NCBI GenBank assembly: GCA_022393335.1
Contig: JAJEKB010020868.1
Span: 512,556-576,555 of the forward strand
Direction: 5' to 3'
Length of the DNA: 64,000 nucleotides
Origin: Macrotrachela quadricornifera
Lineage: Eukaryota; Rotifera; Eurotatoria; Philodinida; Philodinidae
Shown: positions 12,152-23,114 of the stretch, piece by piece
Position numbering within the stretch: position 1 is the first letter of the stretch
Layout of the letters: every line of letters starts with the position of its first letter
Notes under the pieces: generated by a model
The model's database searches: none
What the model was told of the DNA's origin: nothing
The model's input: only the letters and a program-made list of their open reading frames with translations
Program-made: the position numbers and the translations under genes

Positions 12152-14475
12152 GATGTCAAATAAGTTTACTCTAGAAAAGTAGTTTCGTGGACTCGTACTT
12201 TTTCTTAAGGACATGAATCTCTTATGGATGGTAAGCAGCATTGGTGAAGGACTAGGATCTTATGAAAATCCTCTTTCATTATCTCATGTAGCATTAAGAA
12301 GAAAAATATATCGGATAATACAAAGAGAAACTATAAAAGATAGGTAAAGATGTGGTGCATCGAGAACTATCAGGATGAAAAAATGCAAAAAAGAGGTTTC
12401 AAAAAACTAATATATTTTTAAAAAAGTCAAAGTCAACGAAAAGTGGTTTTTCATTTACAACATGACACAATTGAAGGTGGAAAAATATCAGTTCATATGG
12501 TAATTAAAGAATTAAAACTAAAATCATTCAAACTGAAAACAGCTTAGAAATTAACAACAGCAAACAAACAACGACGTATTGAATGCGTAAAAAATTAATA
12601 CACAAATTTGGCGCAAGAAAAAATGATCTCTAGTGACAATGGTCTAAAATTGTTAATACTGATTTTTCTAGGATATTTACAATGAAGGTTTTCAAAATAG
12701 TAAAAATAATGTGCTTAGGATAATCCAAAAGTAGTGGCGGAGATACTTTTTTTTTCTTATAGAAAGCTTGAAGAAGTTTTCCTTTTTTATGAAAAGATAG
12801 AACGCCTTTCGCTCTATTTTGCGATACTATTTGATTACTGTTCAACTAAGGTCATAATAAGAAAATTTCTATAAGAACAGTTTTTGTTGAAAACTAGTTG
12901 GTAGCATTTAGATCATAAGGGATGTGGCATAAAAAATGTTATACTTTTACATTTCATTTTAATGTCACTTAATATGTTATATTAAAAAAATAAAATATAT
13001 CATAAGATGCAGCGTGAAAAGTTCTACAACTTATAACGAACTAGTATTCCGTAGTTGGACTTTTCGTTTTCAAAATGGTCAAAACTCCGAGCTATCGAAT
13101 TTCGACATTGCGAAAACGAGATTGTTTTTTGGTACACACTAAAATAAAATGTGTCACATGTGTGGCATTTTGCAAAACAATGTACGACACATTCAAGTGC
13201 GACACGAAGTGCTCGTTGCGACATATTTTTTTCATTGAAAATACGACACATTCTGGAAGCATGGTTCAAATCTACTATATGGCAAATTCTGAATTTTTTT
13301 CTCAAAAGCATGTGATTCATATATTTTTTGATTTAACTAATGCCACGTTGAAAATTCAAGGAGGTCAGATTGTAGAATCTGTCCATCCTTGAAGTGATCC
13401 GATCTCCATCAGAGCACTTAATGGTAATTCTCTCTCGATCATTGGTCAAGAATGGCGTACTTTCAACAAATAAATAATCGAGAAATAACCGTAAAAAATA
13501 ACTAAGACGAAAATATATAACTTTTACACGTTCAGTCACGTTGTTTATATATAGCCGTAGGTTTGAAACAATAAGGTGAATGAACAGTCAGCAGACAGAA
13601 CGAAAGAAATATATATATGACACATTCTACGGACGACACATTTATTTTTAGTGTGTAAAAGAGAACTTCGGCTTTTTTTATCTCATCTTATCGTAATAGT
13701 TCTTTGTAAGTTGTAGAGCTTTTCACGCTGCATCTTGTGATTTATTTTGTGTTTTTAATATAACATGTTAAGTGATAATAAAGCGAAATGCAAAAGTGTT
13801 ACACCCATTATGAGCTAATGCTACCAGCTAGTTTCAACAAAAATAGATCTTATAGAAATTTTCTTATTATGATCTTAGTTGAACAGTAGTCAAATAGAAT
13901 AGAAAAATAGAGCGAAAGACGCTCTAACTTTTCATAAAAAAGGAAAACTTCTTTAAGTTTTCTATAAGAAAAAAAATACCTTCGCCACTATTTTTGGATC
14001 ATCCTGAGTAGTTTATGTTAAAGAACCATCTGAAAACCCTGTTCATTTAAGAGAAACATACAAGGTACAGTATTCAAATGGTGTTATGTTTAGAGGTATA
14101 ATTCGTACGAACAGTTTAATATTAAATAATGGTCCTCGTCATGTTACTAAATGGTCAATGTAAGGAAATGTATATGACTGGGGAATTGTATGCTAGGTTT
14201 TTCTAAGAAGGAGTCATTTCTGCAATTAATAAAGCGGTTGAAGACTTGGACGAGGTCATTTTTCAAGATGATCAAGATTCAAAACAAAGAACTCATGTTG
14301 TAATGGATATTATTGTTGTTTTGTGTTAAGAAAGAATTGAATCAGGTGATGAATATACTGAATTTGTAGATGTATGGTCCACTCGATATATTTGTGGAAC
14401 ATTTATAGAAAAAACAAGAGAAAAAATATGTCAAATTCTTGATTCGCTAGTTCGTTTCGTTAACTCAGAATGAAA
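12152..14475 (+). pseudogene. Tc1-like DDE transposase, broken by stops and an insertion
   Basis: The N-terminal part starts at ATG 12152 (MSNKFTLEK) and has a helix-turn-helix-like region. It is followed by an ISVHMVIKELKLKSFKLKTA block and QRRIECVKN, all typical of Tc1 DNA-binding and linker segments. Coding similarity stops near 12712 and resumes at 14011 with VYVKEPSENP and VQYSNGVMFRG, then FQDDQDSKQRTH, which corresponds to the block around the second catalytic Asp of Tc1 DDE enzymes. Many in-frame stops and small shifts show it is dead. The coding strand is plus. The two halves join in frame once the inserted element and one TA are left out. Confidence 0.8.
12714..14008. mobile_element. 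Nested foldback element (1295 bp) inside the Tc1-like transposase
   Basis: Arms of about 400 bp face each other (about 12714-13145 and 13615-14008), beginning CTTAGGATAATCCAAAAGTA on the left and CTCAGGATGATCCAAAAATA inward from the right. The right flank is TA (14009-14010); the left is TG (12712-12713), read as a decayed TA because the host reading frame closes perfectly with TA. The arms contain a GCAGCGTGAAAAG.TCTACAA word that recurs elsewhere in the window. The core holds repeated GACACAT words. Open frames inside (12630-12845, 13024-13320, 13075-13392) are arm and core sequence without protein features. Confidence 0.8.
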
Positions 14476-14879
14476 AAATTTAAAACTGAACAATACGAAA
14501 CAATGATAGGCGAAATATCTAAACATCTTATGAAGGTGATATAAGTCGATGGAAACCAAGTGTAGGAACATTCATTTAAACAGATATTAATTGTAACATT
14601 CAAGATGAAGAAATATCTTTTAAAGAAACCAACAGTTTTTAACTGAAGAAACATCTTTATAACTCCTAAAAACTCTGGTTAATTTTTATTTTTTTGTGAC
14701 GCATATTTCTATGCTTAGAACTTTCTTACCATATAAGGGAGTGAGGACAATCAAAAATCGTTTTTTAGAGCGTGTTTTGCTGTATCATTTTTTACTAGTG
14801 ACAAATTTACAAACATGTGTTTCACAAAAAAAATTTTATTATGCTAATCCGGTCAGGACTTCTGACCCATCCTTTATTT

Positions 14880-16607
14880 TATCAATGTTATATGGGAAGG
14901 GAAAACCTTTGTACACTTTTATTTGTTTTATTATTAAATGGTATTGAGGTCTACGTTTACCACGATCATAAACGATAGTGTACGTGCGTTTACGTTGACT
15001 TAACCGATCGTAAACGGTATAATTAAAGTAGTATATGGGATGTGTATCACCCTCTTGGTGAGAACAGTATTACGGTCATCTATCATCATGTCGTATACGA
15101 TGAAACATCTACAACGTGTACACCATAATATCTGTCATGACTTGAACGTAATCGATTCGATGCGATCGCGCAAACAGCTGTTTACGACCGTAAACTGACG
15201 TAAGTTACCCTGATACACTACGAACCAGACCAGAAGTGAAACAGAAGCCACAAAATCTTAGGATCTGATTACGGATGCAATATCCTCTTAAAATCTTTTC
15301 ACAATTGATCAAAATCATGTCCTCTTCCAACAGACTTTTTTGGAATATTAAATTTTTGAAAAAAATCTCTGTGGAGGTCGTCTCTTCTGTGAGACGGAAA
15401 ATCTTGAGAAGCCATTAAGAATTCTTAATAAATGCCTGAAAAAATCTCTTCTCTATTGAAATATTCTCTTTTGGATTGAAAATTACTTCTCCGTCTGTAA
15501 GGACTTTTTTAGGATTTTGAATCTACGAAAAAACTTAATGTCAAAAATCTCCTGTATGAGACGGAAAAATCTTAGGAAATCATGATAAAATGACGTGAGA
15601 TGCGTAAAAAAACAAACATTATTGAATTGCTCAACTAACGAGAGAACCGCACCAGCTGATACACTTCATTTGAGCTCATATTTTACTCATAGATAGGGCT
15701 TATAGTGTAGATAAAAACCCTAAAAGGATTCATTTCATTGCTGCTTTATTGCAAAGAAACAAGTGTAACAAGTTTCTATAAAAATGACATTACTGTATGT
15801 TTCTATAAAAAAATATTATTTTTCTATCTCAACATAGAAATATCTTTGCGAGCTGATTTTTATAAACTGATATTACGCATAGTTAATTATTTATCTCTTT
15901 CTTTCTATAATTGTTGTAACGTTAGTTGATCAGTATTCCATCCTACTTTTTTTTCATTCTGCTGTCATATGTGAATGCATATAAGTCCTCTTTACTGGCA
16001 GTATATTCAGGTATATTCGCTTTGTTTCTGTGTGGATCATATATATTCTCTCTCGTATTCTCTGATGAATTCTCTTCTCTTTATTATGTTCTAGTGAATT
16101 CTCTTCTTTTTTGAATTCTTGTATATATTCGTCGCTCGAAATAATAAACATTCTACATACTTGGTCAAATAATACTTCTTTGTAACTAACAACTGTTTAG
16201 TATTCGACTACTTTCACAAAGTAAACAAATAGTTAGTACATTTTTATTTAACTATCGTTTATCCGAATCAGTTTCTTTCTCACTAAATAAAGAAAATAAC
16301 TACTACAGTACATTCTACTTAAAATAATCCAGGGAAATTCTTAGCATGGACTCTTCACAAATTTCGTATTTTTTATACACTTAGCGAGGACTTCCCAAGG
16401 AAGAGTTGACTAGAGTAACAATCTTCTGATTTTGTACAATAAATAATTATGCGTAATACCAGCTTTAAAAAAAAATCAGCTCGCAAAGATGTTTCTTTAT
16501 TGAAATGCTTAGGGCATACCAAAAGAAACGAGGTCCATATCTTATTTCTTTAGTAGAATGCTTGAACAAATTTCATTTTCTCATTTAGTCACAGAGGAGA
16601 AGATGCT
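14880..16607. other. Gene-free stretch with scattered short repeats
   Basis: Around 14950-15200 the words CGTTTAC and GTAAACG recur on both strands in a loosely mirrored cluster. Around 15240-15600 AATCTTnGGAA and GAGACGGAAAATCTT words recur. A short inverted pair (15832-15895 and 16440-16505) is listed separately. Small open frames at 15738-16114 are AT-rich and have no recognisable features. I see no gene here. Confidence 0.4.
15832..16505. repeat. Inverted repeat pair, about 65-bp arms, 540 bp apart
   Basis: The left arm near 15832-15895 contains ATCTTTGCGAGCTGATTTTT and a TATTACGCATA word; the right arm near 16440-16505 contains the reverse complement of both in order. Identity is high across the central 50 bp. 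No target duplication was recognised. It may be a short non-autonomous transposon or the remains of one. Confidence 0.5.
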
Positions 16608-17660
16608 CCCCTAGTCGAACATCTTGTAAGCAAGATCTGTAAATCTTGGAATTGGCAAGCAAGATCTTGGCAAGATCTTGAGAAAGATAATTTTTTTTAT
16701 GAAAAAGCATATCTTGATCATATCTTATATATCTGTACCATAGATCTTGAAAAGATCTGTTCTAAGATTTCAAGATACTGAAAAGATTCAAGAAAAGTTA
16801 AGCTAAAATTATCTTGTACCAAGATCTTGAAAAGACTAAAGCGACATCAATAATACATAAAAATAATCAAAAAATTCTAATTAATTGTTTAAAAGTATAC
16901 ATAAATCATATGAAATTAGAAAAAAATGTTAAAAAACTTTTTTTCCGTTCTCAGGTGCACTGGCCAATGAAAACAGAGACTGAACACAAAGACAGTAGAC
17001 TAATACAAACGAACCTTTATTCATTAGATTCGACAACGTTTTAAAACTTTGTTAATCGATCTAATATATGTTCATTGACGATAGTTTACTATATTTTTTT
17101 CAGATGTTTATCAATTGTATAATATTTATTTTAGATATCAATAAACAGTCGATCAAACGATTTATCCATCATCGTGTTCTCATCTAGTGCTGAAATGTAT
17201 GGCGAAGGTCATTCAAATTTACAATTAGTAAAGACTCGTCGCTTTTGTTTTATTTTATTTTTTTTGTAAATTTTTATTGTATTTGGTGCTCATGTATATG
17301 TTTTATTGTGTGTGGTTTTTTTCAAACGTTGGATGTAAAGATATTTGTATGAGTTCTTCCGCGATACTGATTGTTACTGTGTAAAGTTTCATTTTATGTG
17401 TTGAAAATAAAGGAGAATATCGTACTAAATATAAAATCTCATGCTCAAGATCTCAATTATAGGTAGCCAAGATCTTAGTAAGGTATACGTAAGATACTGA
17501 AGAATCGTACATAAGATCTTAACAATCTGTACCAAAGATCTGGACAAAGATCTTACGTACAAGATAATCGAAATATCTGTACCTAAATTTCCAAGATCTG
17601 TTCACTTATCTGTACCTTGGATCTTGGCCAAGATCTTGCTTACAAGATGTTCGACTAGGG
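16608..17660. mobile_element. TIR element with AAGATCTTG subterminal repeats (about 1053 bp)
   Basis: The ends are perfect inverted copies: CCCTAGTCGAACATCTTGTA at 16608-16627 and its reverse complement at 17641-17660. Next to each end lies a 150-200-bp zone packed with AAGATCTTG, CCAAGATCT and ATCTGTACC words on both strands, a typical subterminal transposase-binding pattern. The interior carries a 76-codon frame (16814-17044) that I do not recognise. I could not read a clear target duplication, so the superfamily is open. Confidence 0.7.
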
Positions 17661-18024
17661 TCTATTTTTCTGTACTATTTGATCACTGTTCAATTGGTAT
17701 TATAATAATAAATTTCGATCAAAACTGCTTTTGTTTACCACATTATTAACATTTCGCATTGTCACACTTTTAAATTTCAGTTTTCGACTACTTTCTAGGT
17801 TGTATGAAAGAACAAATTATATCAAAAAATACGGTGTAGAAAGCTCTATAATTTATACTCCATCACGCATTTCATAGTTTCACCTTTTAATCGCATAACG
17901 AGTTAAACTTTGAACGACTACTTTTCGTTAGGGCAAAAACGACACGTTTTTGGCACAGAATGAACTCATTTCTTATAATTTCAACCTTTTTTCACCTGAT
18001 GTCATTTATTCAAAATAAACCAAA
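17661..18024. other. Interspersed remnant related to the 12714-14008 element family
   Basis: About 17680-17850 shares order and wording with the arms of the 12714-14008 element: GATCACTGTTCAA, a ...ATAATAA.AAATTTC segment, TTTACCACATTA, and near 17837 a GTGTAGAAAGCTCTATAATT word. Similarity is patchy, which suggests an old, truncated family member. No gene is present. Confidence 0.4.
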
Positions 18025-18167
18025 TACAATAAAACCTTTCTAAAGTGGGCACTCTTGGGGCTTTTTCAAAATGCCCACTTTACGAAGCTGCCCATTTTAT
18101 GGAGGTTTGGGTCACATTCTCTTAAAAAAACTTCTGATTCTCAGAAAACGCATAATGTCAAGCTTAC

Positions 18168-19215
18168 GAGGAAACCTTGTTAGTTATCCTCGTCCGCCCA
18201 TGTGAAAAAAAAGACAAAAAATCTGATTATAATCGATTTTTGTTTGATGAAAAATCGATTAAAATGGCACGATTTAAATCAGATTTTCTATTTTTCATCG
18301 ATTATAATCGATTGTTTTATTTTAATCGATTTTAATCCTGATAGTTGAAAAACGCGCTTTTCTCGAGTTTTGACTTGAAAATCGTAGTTTTTAATTGGTT
18401 TTTCAGATTCCTTACGTCAACAAATAGGTAGTACAATGCTAGACCAACCTCCGACACATGTGCCATACTTCACGAGATGACACCAATTGGCACTTATTCA
18501 TTCTTCCACTATCCTGATTGTAAAGGATTAAAAACAAAATAACCGATTAAAATAAAATAATCGATTATAATCAGATTTTTTGTCGCTTTTTTACATGGGC
18601 GATTGCAATGATTTTTTGCTTGTAGACAGTACATCGTGTCCTAGTGATAACACTTAACGGGTTTGGGTTCCTATTTAGATTTAGCGAAATTATGAGATTT
18701 TCAATATGTCTATTTTCAAAAGATCCCTGCGGGAAACCCCATGTACGGACAAAATCGTTTTTTTGAGTTTTGGTCTGCAATTCCGCGCATACAGAAGTCT
18801 CACATAGACTAGCTTGTGTCGTAAAATTTGGAAGTTTTGAACAAATTCTCGCCGAGATATAGAACATTCACATTTGAAGTCCTTCTCTATAGATACTGTA
18901 AATAACATGCATTTTTCTAAAGCTTCGTATCTTGGCGAGACTTTGTTTAAAACTTCCAAATTTTACTACACAAGCTAGTCTATGTGAGACTTCTGTATGC
19001 GCGGGATTGCAGACCAAAATTCAAAAAAAACGATTTTGTTCGTACATGGGGTGCCCTACAGGGATCTTTTGAAAATAGACATATTGAAAATCTGGCAGTT
19101 TCGCTAAATCTAAATAGGAACCCAAGCCTTTTTAGTGTTATTACTAAAACACGATTTACTATCTACGGGCAAAAAATCATTGCCATTGGACAAGGGGCAC
19201 CTGACAAGGTTCCCT
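18168..19215. repeat. Large palindrome, about 300-bp arms, interrupted on the left
   Basis: The right arm (about 18900-19215) is mirrored by 18603-18870 plus a short outer piece at about 18168-18194, separated by the 408-bp insertion. Shared words include ACAAGCTAGTCTATGTGAGA, GACTTCTGTATGCGCGG and AATAGACATATTGAAAATCT in opposite orientation. Open frames on either strand (18571-18959 minus, 18984-19217 plus) are mirror images of one another and not genes. It lies wholly inside the pogo-like element. Confidence 0.75.
18195..18602. mobile_element. Small TIR element rich in AATCGATT words (about 408 bp)
   Basis: The ends CGCCCATGTGAAAAAAAAGA and, read inward from the right, CGCCCATGTAAAAAAGCGAC continue into mirrored CAAAAAATCTGATTATAATC sequence, about 40 bp in all. 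The interior is dominated by AATCGATT/ATAATCGAT words. It interrupts the left arm of the surrounding palindrome: the right arm runs continuously through the equivalent point. No target duplication is evident from that comparison. Confidence 0.65.
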
Positions 19216-19650
19216 AGTTAGTGAATAAAATGTGCTATACATTCTTCTCTTCTTGTGGTGAGTTTTATTCAAGATGATGCATTAACTTCAGTATAATCAA
19301 GATTTTTGAAAAGAGTTAGTGATGGAACTTTCCTTAGCTACTCGAAAGTAGACGAAAGAAAAATACCAAGTATAGGAACGAGAGCGATAAAAGACAAGCT
19401 GTTTCACGTCTTCAAAAAAAATCGATAAGTGCCCATTCCAGAGGGGTATTTATTCCTGTCGGGCCGCAAAAAAGTACCCAATGCTCAGAGTAGAGTGGTA
19501 CCCAGTTTAAGAGAGGTTCATTTCCAACAAAAAGTTGTCGAGCACCTCGCCGAGTGCATAGTTTACGGAGATGTCCAATTTAGAAAGGTGCCCACTTAAG
19601 GAGGCTTTACTGTATATCTTTGCTGTTTTATTTAACTTTATTATTAATCT

Positions 19651-21433
19651 TTTTTGTGTACTCAAAAAGTGAGTACACTACTAAAATCGGTCAATGTGTC
19701 CGACCGTTTACACAATAACTTTTCACAATTACATTCGATTGAGCTAAAATTTTGTGCACAGAATTGTCTCATCAATATCTCGGTCGAGTTCGGAGATGAG
19801 AAGGATCTGGCAAGAAATAGTTGAGTTATCGAGAAAATTGTCATTATTCACCAGATCATCCCTGGGGAGAGGTGCAGGGTTTTTTCAAAAAAATTTTTTT
19901 TCTTAGAACTATTTAAAATATATATAAATCGACTCAGTTTTAATGCTGATTCCGAATATGATATTAATTTTGAATGAAATCGTATTTTTTTAAGTGAAAG
20001 TTGTCTAAACAGGGTTCCAAAATGCACAAAATCTGTATCCTGAGGCCGGTGTACGTAAATATGTCTCAGGTGATTAGTGGTTTTGGGCTGTTCTGGATGC
20101 ACGGTTTTGTCGCTACTAATAAGAGCTATCAAATGGAAAAAATCGGAATTCGATAGCTATTAATATTGGTGCATTATTATGAAAATACTGATGTCTCTGT
20201 ATATCATATATCTATCATAAATCCATGAGGTTACCTATGACCATAATCTCGCTAGATACAATCTCAAATCTATTCTTAATTAATTCCACCTACCTAATTC
20301 TCTAAGCTGAGCACAAATCTGAACTCGATTTTGTGTGATTTCTAAAGATATTATATCACTGTAGGAGCTGGGTCAATAATCACTAGATAGGGTCGACTAC
20401 AGTATCATCCATGGTAGCTTGGCTCCCCAGGTTTTTTATTTTTACAATTCAGTGGCAAAAGTTGTGTCTTGATGAGATCTATGTCTAATAGAAAAATAAG
20501 CCTAAGATCTTGTGCACCAGGTGAGAAAAATCCACAATACCACCTCCTGCAGTATAATATTGCTTCGAATTTCCTCAGTTTTTGAATTCTATCACTTCAT
20601 TTTTTTAAGTTAAAGCTTGTTTCATATTATATTTCATATTATAAACTCATGTTAATTAAGTCAAAGTGTGGTACAAATTGTTGAGAATTATCTTGAAAAA
20701 GTAAAAGAGCATCATAATGGGTACCATTATAACAAATACAAAATCCTAATTTATTCATAAATAAATTCACTATTTTCGGAAGAAAATAAACAAAAATTAA
20801 AGAAAATCAAAGCAAGAATTATTATATGTAATGAATATTTTTTCTGGTCAATAGTAATTTACGGACTTAGAGCATGCCTAGACTAGATCAACTTAAAATT
20901 TTTAGATCTGGATCTGGATTCGTACCCGGCGAGCTCTAGTCGACACATTATAGGACTAATCATACGTTTTATACACTTTTTGAAGTACACATAACTCTCG
21001 AATTTAAATTAGGGGTCGGACAGTTCAGGTTCAGTTCCAAAGAACTGAACTGTTCCAACAGTTCAGTTCAGTGAGCTGAACTGTCAATTGAGCTAATGAA
21101 CCGGTTCATTTGAACTGTGAACTGTGTTCCCAAAACAGTACAAAAATGTTCTGTTTTTGGGAATTGATTCCCAAAAGGGAATAAAAATGTTCTGTTTTTG
21201 GGAATTCATTCCCAAAAGGGAACAAAAGTGTTCTGTTTTGGGAATAGATTCCCAAAAACAGAACACTTTTGTTCTGTTTTGGGAACACAGTTCACAGTTC
21301 AAATGAACCGGTTCATTAGCTCAATTGACAGTTCAGCTCACTGAACTGAACTGTTGGAACAGTTCAGTTCTTTGGAACTGAACCTGAACTGTCCGACCCC
21401 TAATTTAAATCCGAGGTTTTCGCATTTATTTGA
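19651..21433. repeat. Left inverted arm of the 12.8 kb composite
   Basis: Matches the reverse complement of 30472-32438 in order, at perhaps 85-90 percent by eye. The outermost 20 bp form a small hairpin (GTGTACTCAAAAAGTGAGTA). This arm carries a 393-bp hAT-like insertion at 21010-21402 that the right arm lacks. Confidence 0.8.
21010..21402. mobile_element. hAT-like palindromic MITE (393 bp), 8-bp TSD ATTTAAAT
   Basis: Begins TAGGGGTCGGACAGTTCAGG and ends with the exact reverse complement. It is flanked by ATTTAAAT on both sides (21002-21009 and 21403-21410). The other arm of the composite keeps the empty site near 31243, reading CGGATTTAAATCCG. The whole element is close to a perfect hairpin built from CAGTTC/GAACTG words, with three GGGAAT.GATTCCC-type words in the loop region. 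It encodes nothing; open frames across it are mirror artefacts. Confidence 0.88.
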
Positions 21434-21964
21434 ATTAAAGGTGAAGATATCGAGTTTTTTTTTATTGGAATCACCTTCCCTACTAACAGGCAGAAGTATT
21501 ACTTTTGATTGAATACAACAAATTTTGCCTTTCTTATGTAATGTAAATAATTAGAAAATCAACTCAGTTTTTTTCTTTGATATTTTCATATGAGTGCATC
21601 AAGCATGTCGAATTCTACAAAAATATGTATACTACAGATTTTTGAAAATTTTTCTTTTATCCACACTTCACAGAAAACTACCTTAAAGAGTCTAAGTAAC
21701 TAAAGAAAAAAAATGGATGCACAGTGTTTTCCTGGAAATAAGAAGAAAGCAAAACTTTTGTACTTCGATCAAAAAATAGTATTTTTACAAGTTAGTATGA
21801 AAGGTGGTTCAGATAAAAAATAAGCTCGATATCTTCACTTTTAATTTAAGAAAAATTTATTAATAAAGTTAAATGAAATAGCAAAGGTATATGACAAAAC
21901 TTTTGTGAAGATAGTTTTGGGACACACTACAGGAGTGGACAGATCGGAATTTTTTATCAAATAA

Positions 21965-22850
21965 AAGCAAAAACGAAGAAGCATTTCTTACTATTTCATT
22001 GATAATACGTCAGTCTCAGACTACATAGAATCTAATCTTTTTTTTAACTAAACACAAAAGGCAAGAAGCATTTCTTATTCCCTCGCGGATAATCTATCAT
22101 GCTATAATTGCATAGATTCTAATTTATTTTTAATAAAGAGAAAACTCAGAATGTATTTCGTAATCATTCACGGAGAATGCACCACTCTGAGATTACACTG
22201 ATTCTAATCTTTTTTTTAATAAAGAAAAATGCCAGAAGGATTTCTCAGTGTTTCACTGACAATCCATTACTCTAAAGCTGATTACATTTTAATATTGTTT
22301 TTTAACAAGTACAGAAGGCAAGAAGTATTTCTTATTCCCTTACGGACAATCCAACATTCTATAGTTGCGTAGATTCTAATTTATTTTTAATAAAGACAAA
22401 AGACAAAAATTATTTATTAATCTTTGAATGAGAATCCAACATTTCGAGTTTACATATACTCTAACGTCTTTTTAAATACAAATAAAAGGCTGAAAGATTT
22501 TGTCTCTCTTTTATTAGCAATCCATCATCCTAGAATTGGTTAGGTTCTAATGATTTTCTTTTAAATAAAAAGAAAAAGAAAAAAGCATTTCTTTGTGTTT
22601 AACGAACAATTCACCATTCTGGGACTGCATAGATTCAGATCCTTCCTCAAAAAACAAATCAAAAAACAAAATGTAACTCTTACTATTTCATTGATAATCC
22701 ATCATTCTCGAATTACATAGACTCTAATCTTTTTTTTAAATAAACACAAAAGGCAAGAAGCATTTCTTATTTTCTCGGAAACAATCCGTCATTCCAGAAT
22801 TGAATAGATTCTAATCTCTTTTTTAATAAAGGCAAGAAGGAGGAAGTATC
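21965..22850. repeat. About 86-bp tandem repeat, roughly ten diverged copies
   Basis: Each unit carries an A-rich start with GGCAAGAAGCATTTCTTA, then an AATCCATCATTCT-like word, a GATTACATAGATTCTAATC word and a T-rich tail with TTTAATAAA. Unit starts fall near 21981, 22068, 22153, 22237, 22325, 22411, 22497, 22585, 22672 and 22759, giving spacing of 84-88 bp. Copies are perhaps 70-80 percent alike. The block ends just before the hAT-like pseudogene. Confidence 0.8.
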
Positions 22851-23114
22851 CGATGCAAAAAAGATTTAAGAGAAGAAACAACATATATATGCTGTTTAAT
22901 GGCGGCGCCAAAGGTAGATTAGGGGGTGGGGTGGCTGAACCTCCCAGATTTTTTTTAAGTTTTAAAAGATTGATAATCTTTTCTGCGTGTGATGTCGTAA
23001 TATATCGTTTCGTGCATTATAGAGATTTTCCTTCAATTTTTTATTGCCTATTCAAAGAATCTAACATAGTATCATTCTCTTTTCTCTCAGCTGAAACACA
23101 ATCTCTAAACTAAA

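Larger units (their letters stand above)
11592..14879. mobile_element. Dead Tc1-like transposon split by a nested foldback element
   Basis: Inverted ends of roughly 200 bp can be aligned between about 11592-11800 and 14680-14879. They share words such as CATAATAAAAT, TTTTTGTGAAAC and GTAAATTTGTC in mirrored order. TA flanks the proposed outer ends (11590-11591 and 14880-14881), but the outermost 20 bp are diverged, so the exact ends are approximate. Inside lies a decayed DDE transposase interrupted by a separate 1295-bp element. Without that insertion the transposon would be about 2 kb, a normal Tc1 size. Confidence 0.7.
18027..19612. mobile_element. Pogo/Tigger-like non-autonomous element (1586 bp) with nested repeats
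   Basis: The left end reads CAATAAAACCTTTCTAAAGT, followed by GGGCACTC; the right end read inward is CAGTAAAGCCTCCTTAAGTG, followed by GGCACC. TA flanks both sides (18025-18026 and 19613-19614). The CAGTAAAACC-type start and TA target are characteristic of pogo-family elements. The subterminal zones repeat TGCCCACTT and GTGCCCA words. No pogo transposase is encoded. The interior is filled by a separate large palindrome which is itself interrupted by a 408-bp inverted-repeat element, giving three layers of nesting. Confidence 0.75.

Noticed and set aside
18571..19217. Three overlapping frames with similar translated words
   Set aside because: They are mirror images produced by the two arms of a palindrome.
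21965..22850. Regularly spaced repeats resembling a CRISPR array
   Set aside because: Whole 86-bp units are similar, with no conserved repeat/unique spacer alternation, and the context is eukaryotic.
22853..23113. 86-codon frame just upstream of the hAT-like pseudogene
   Set aside because: Starts in the tandem array, lacks similarity to the transposase and ends before its ATG; likely chance.
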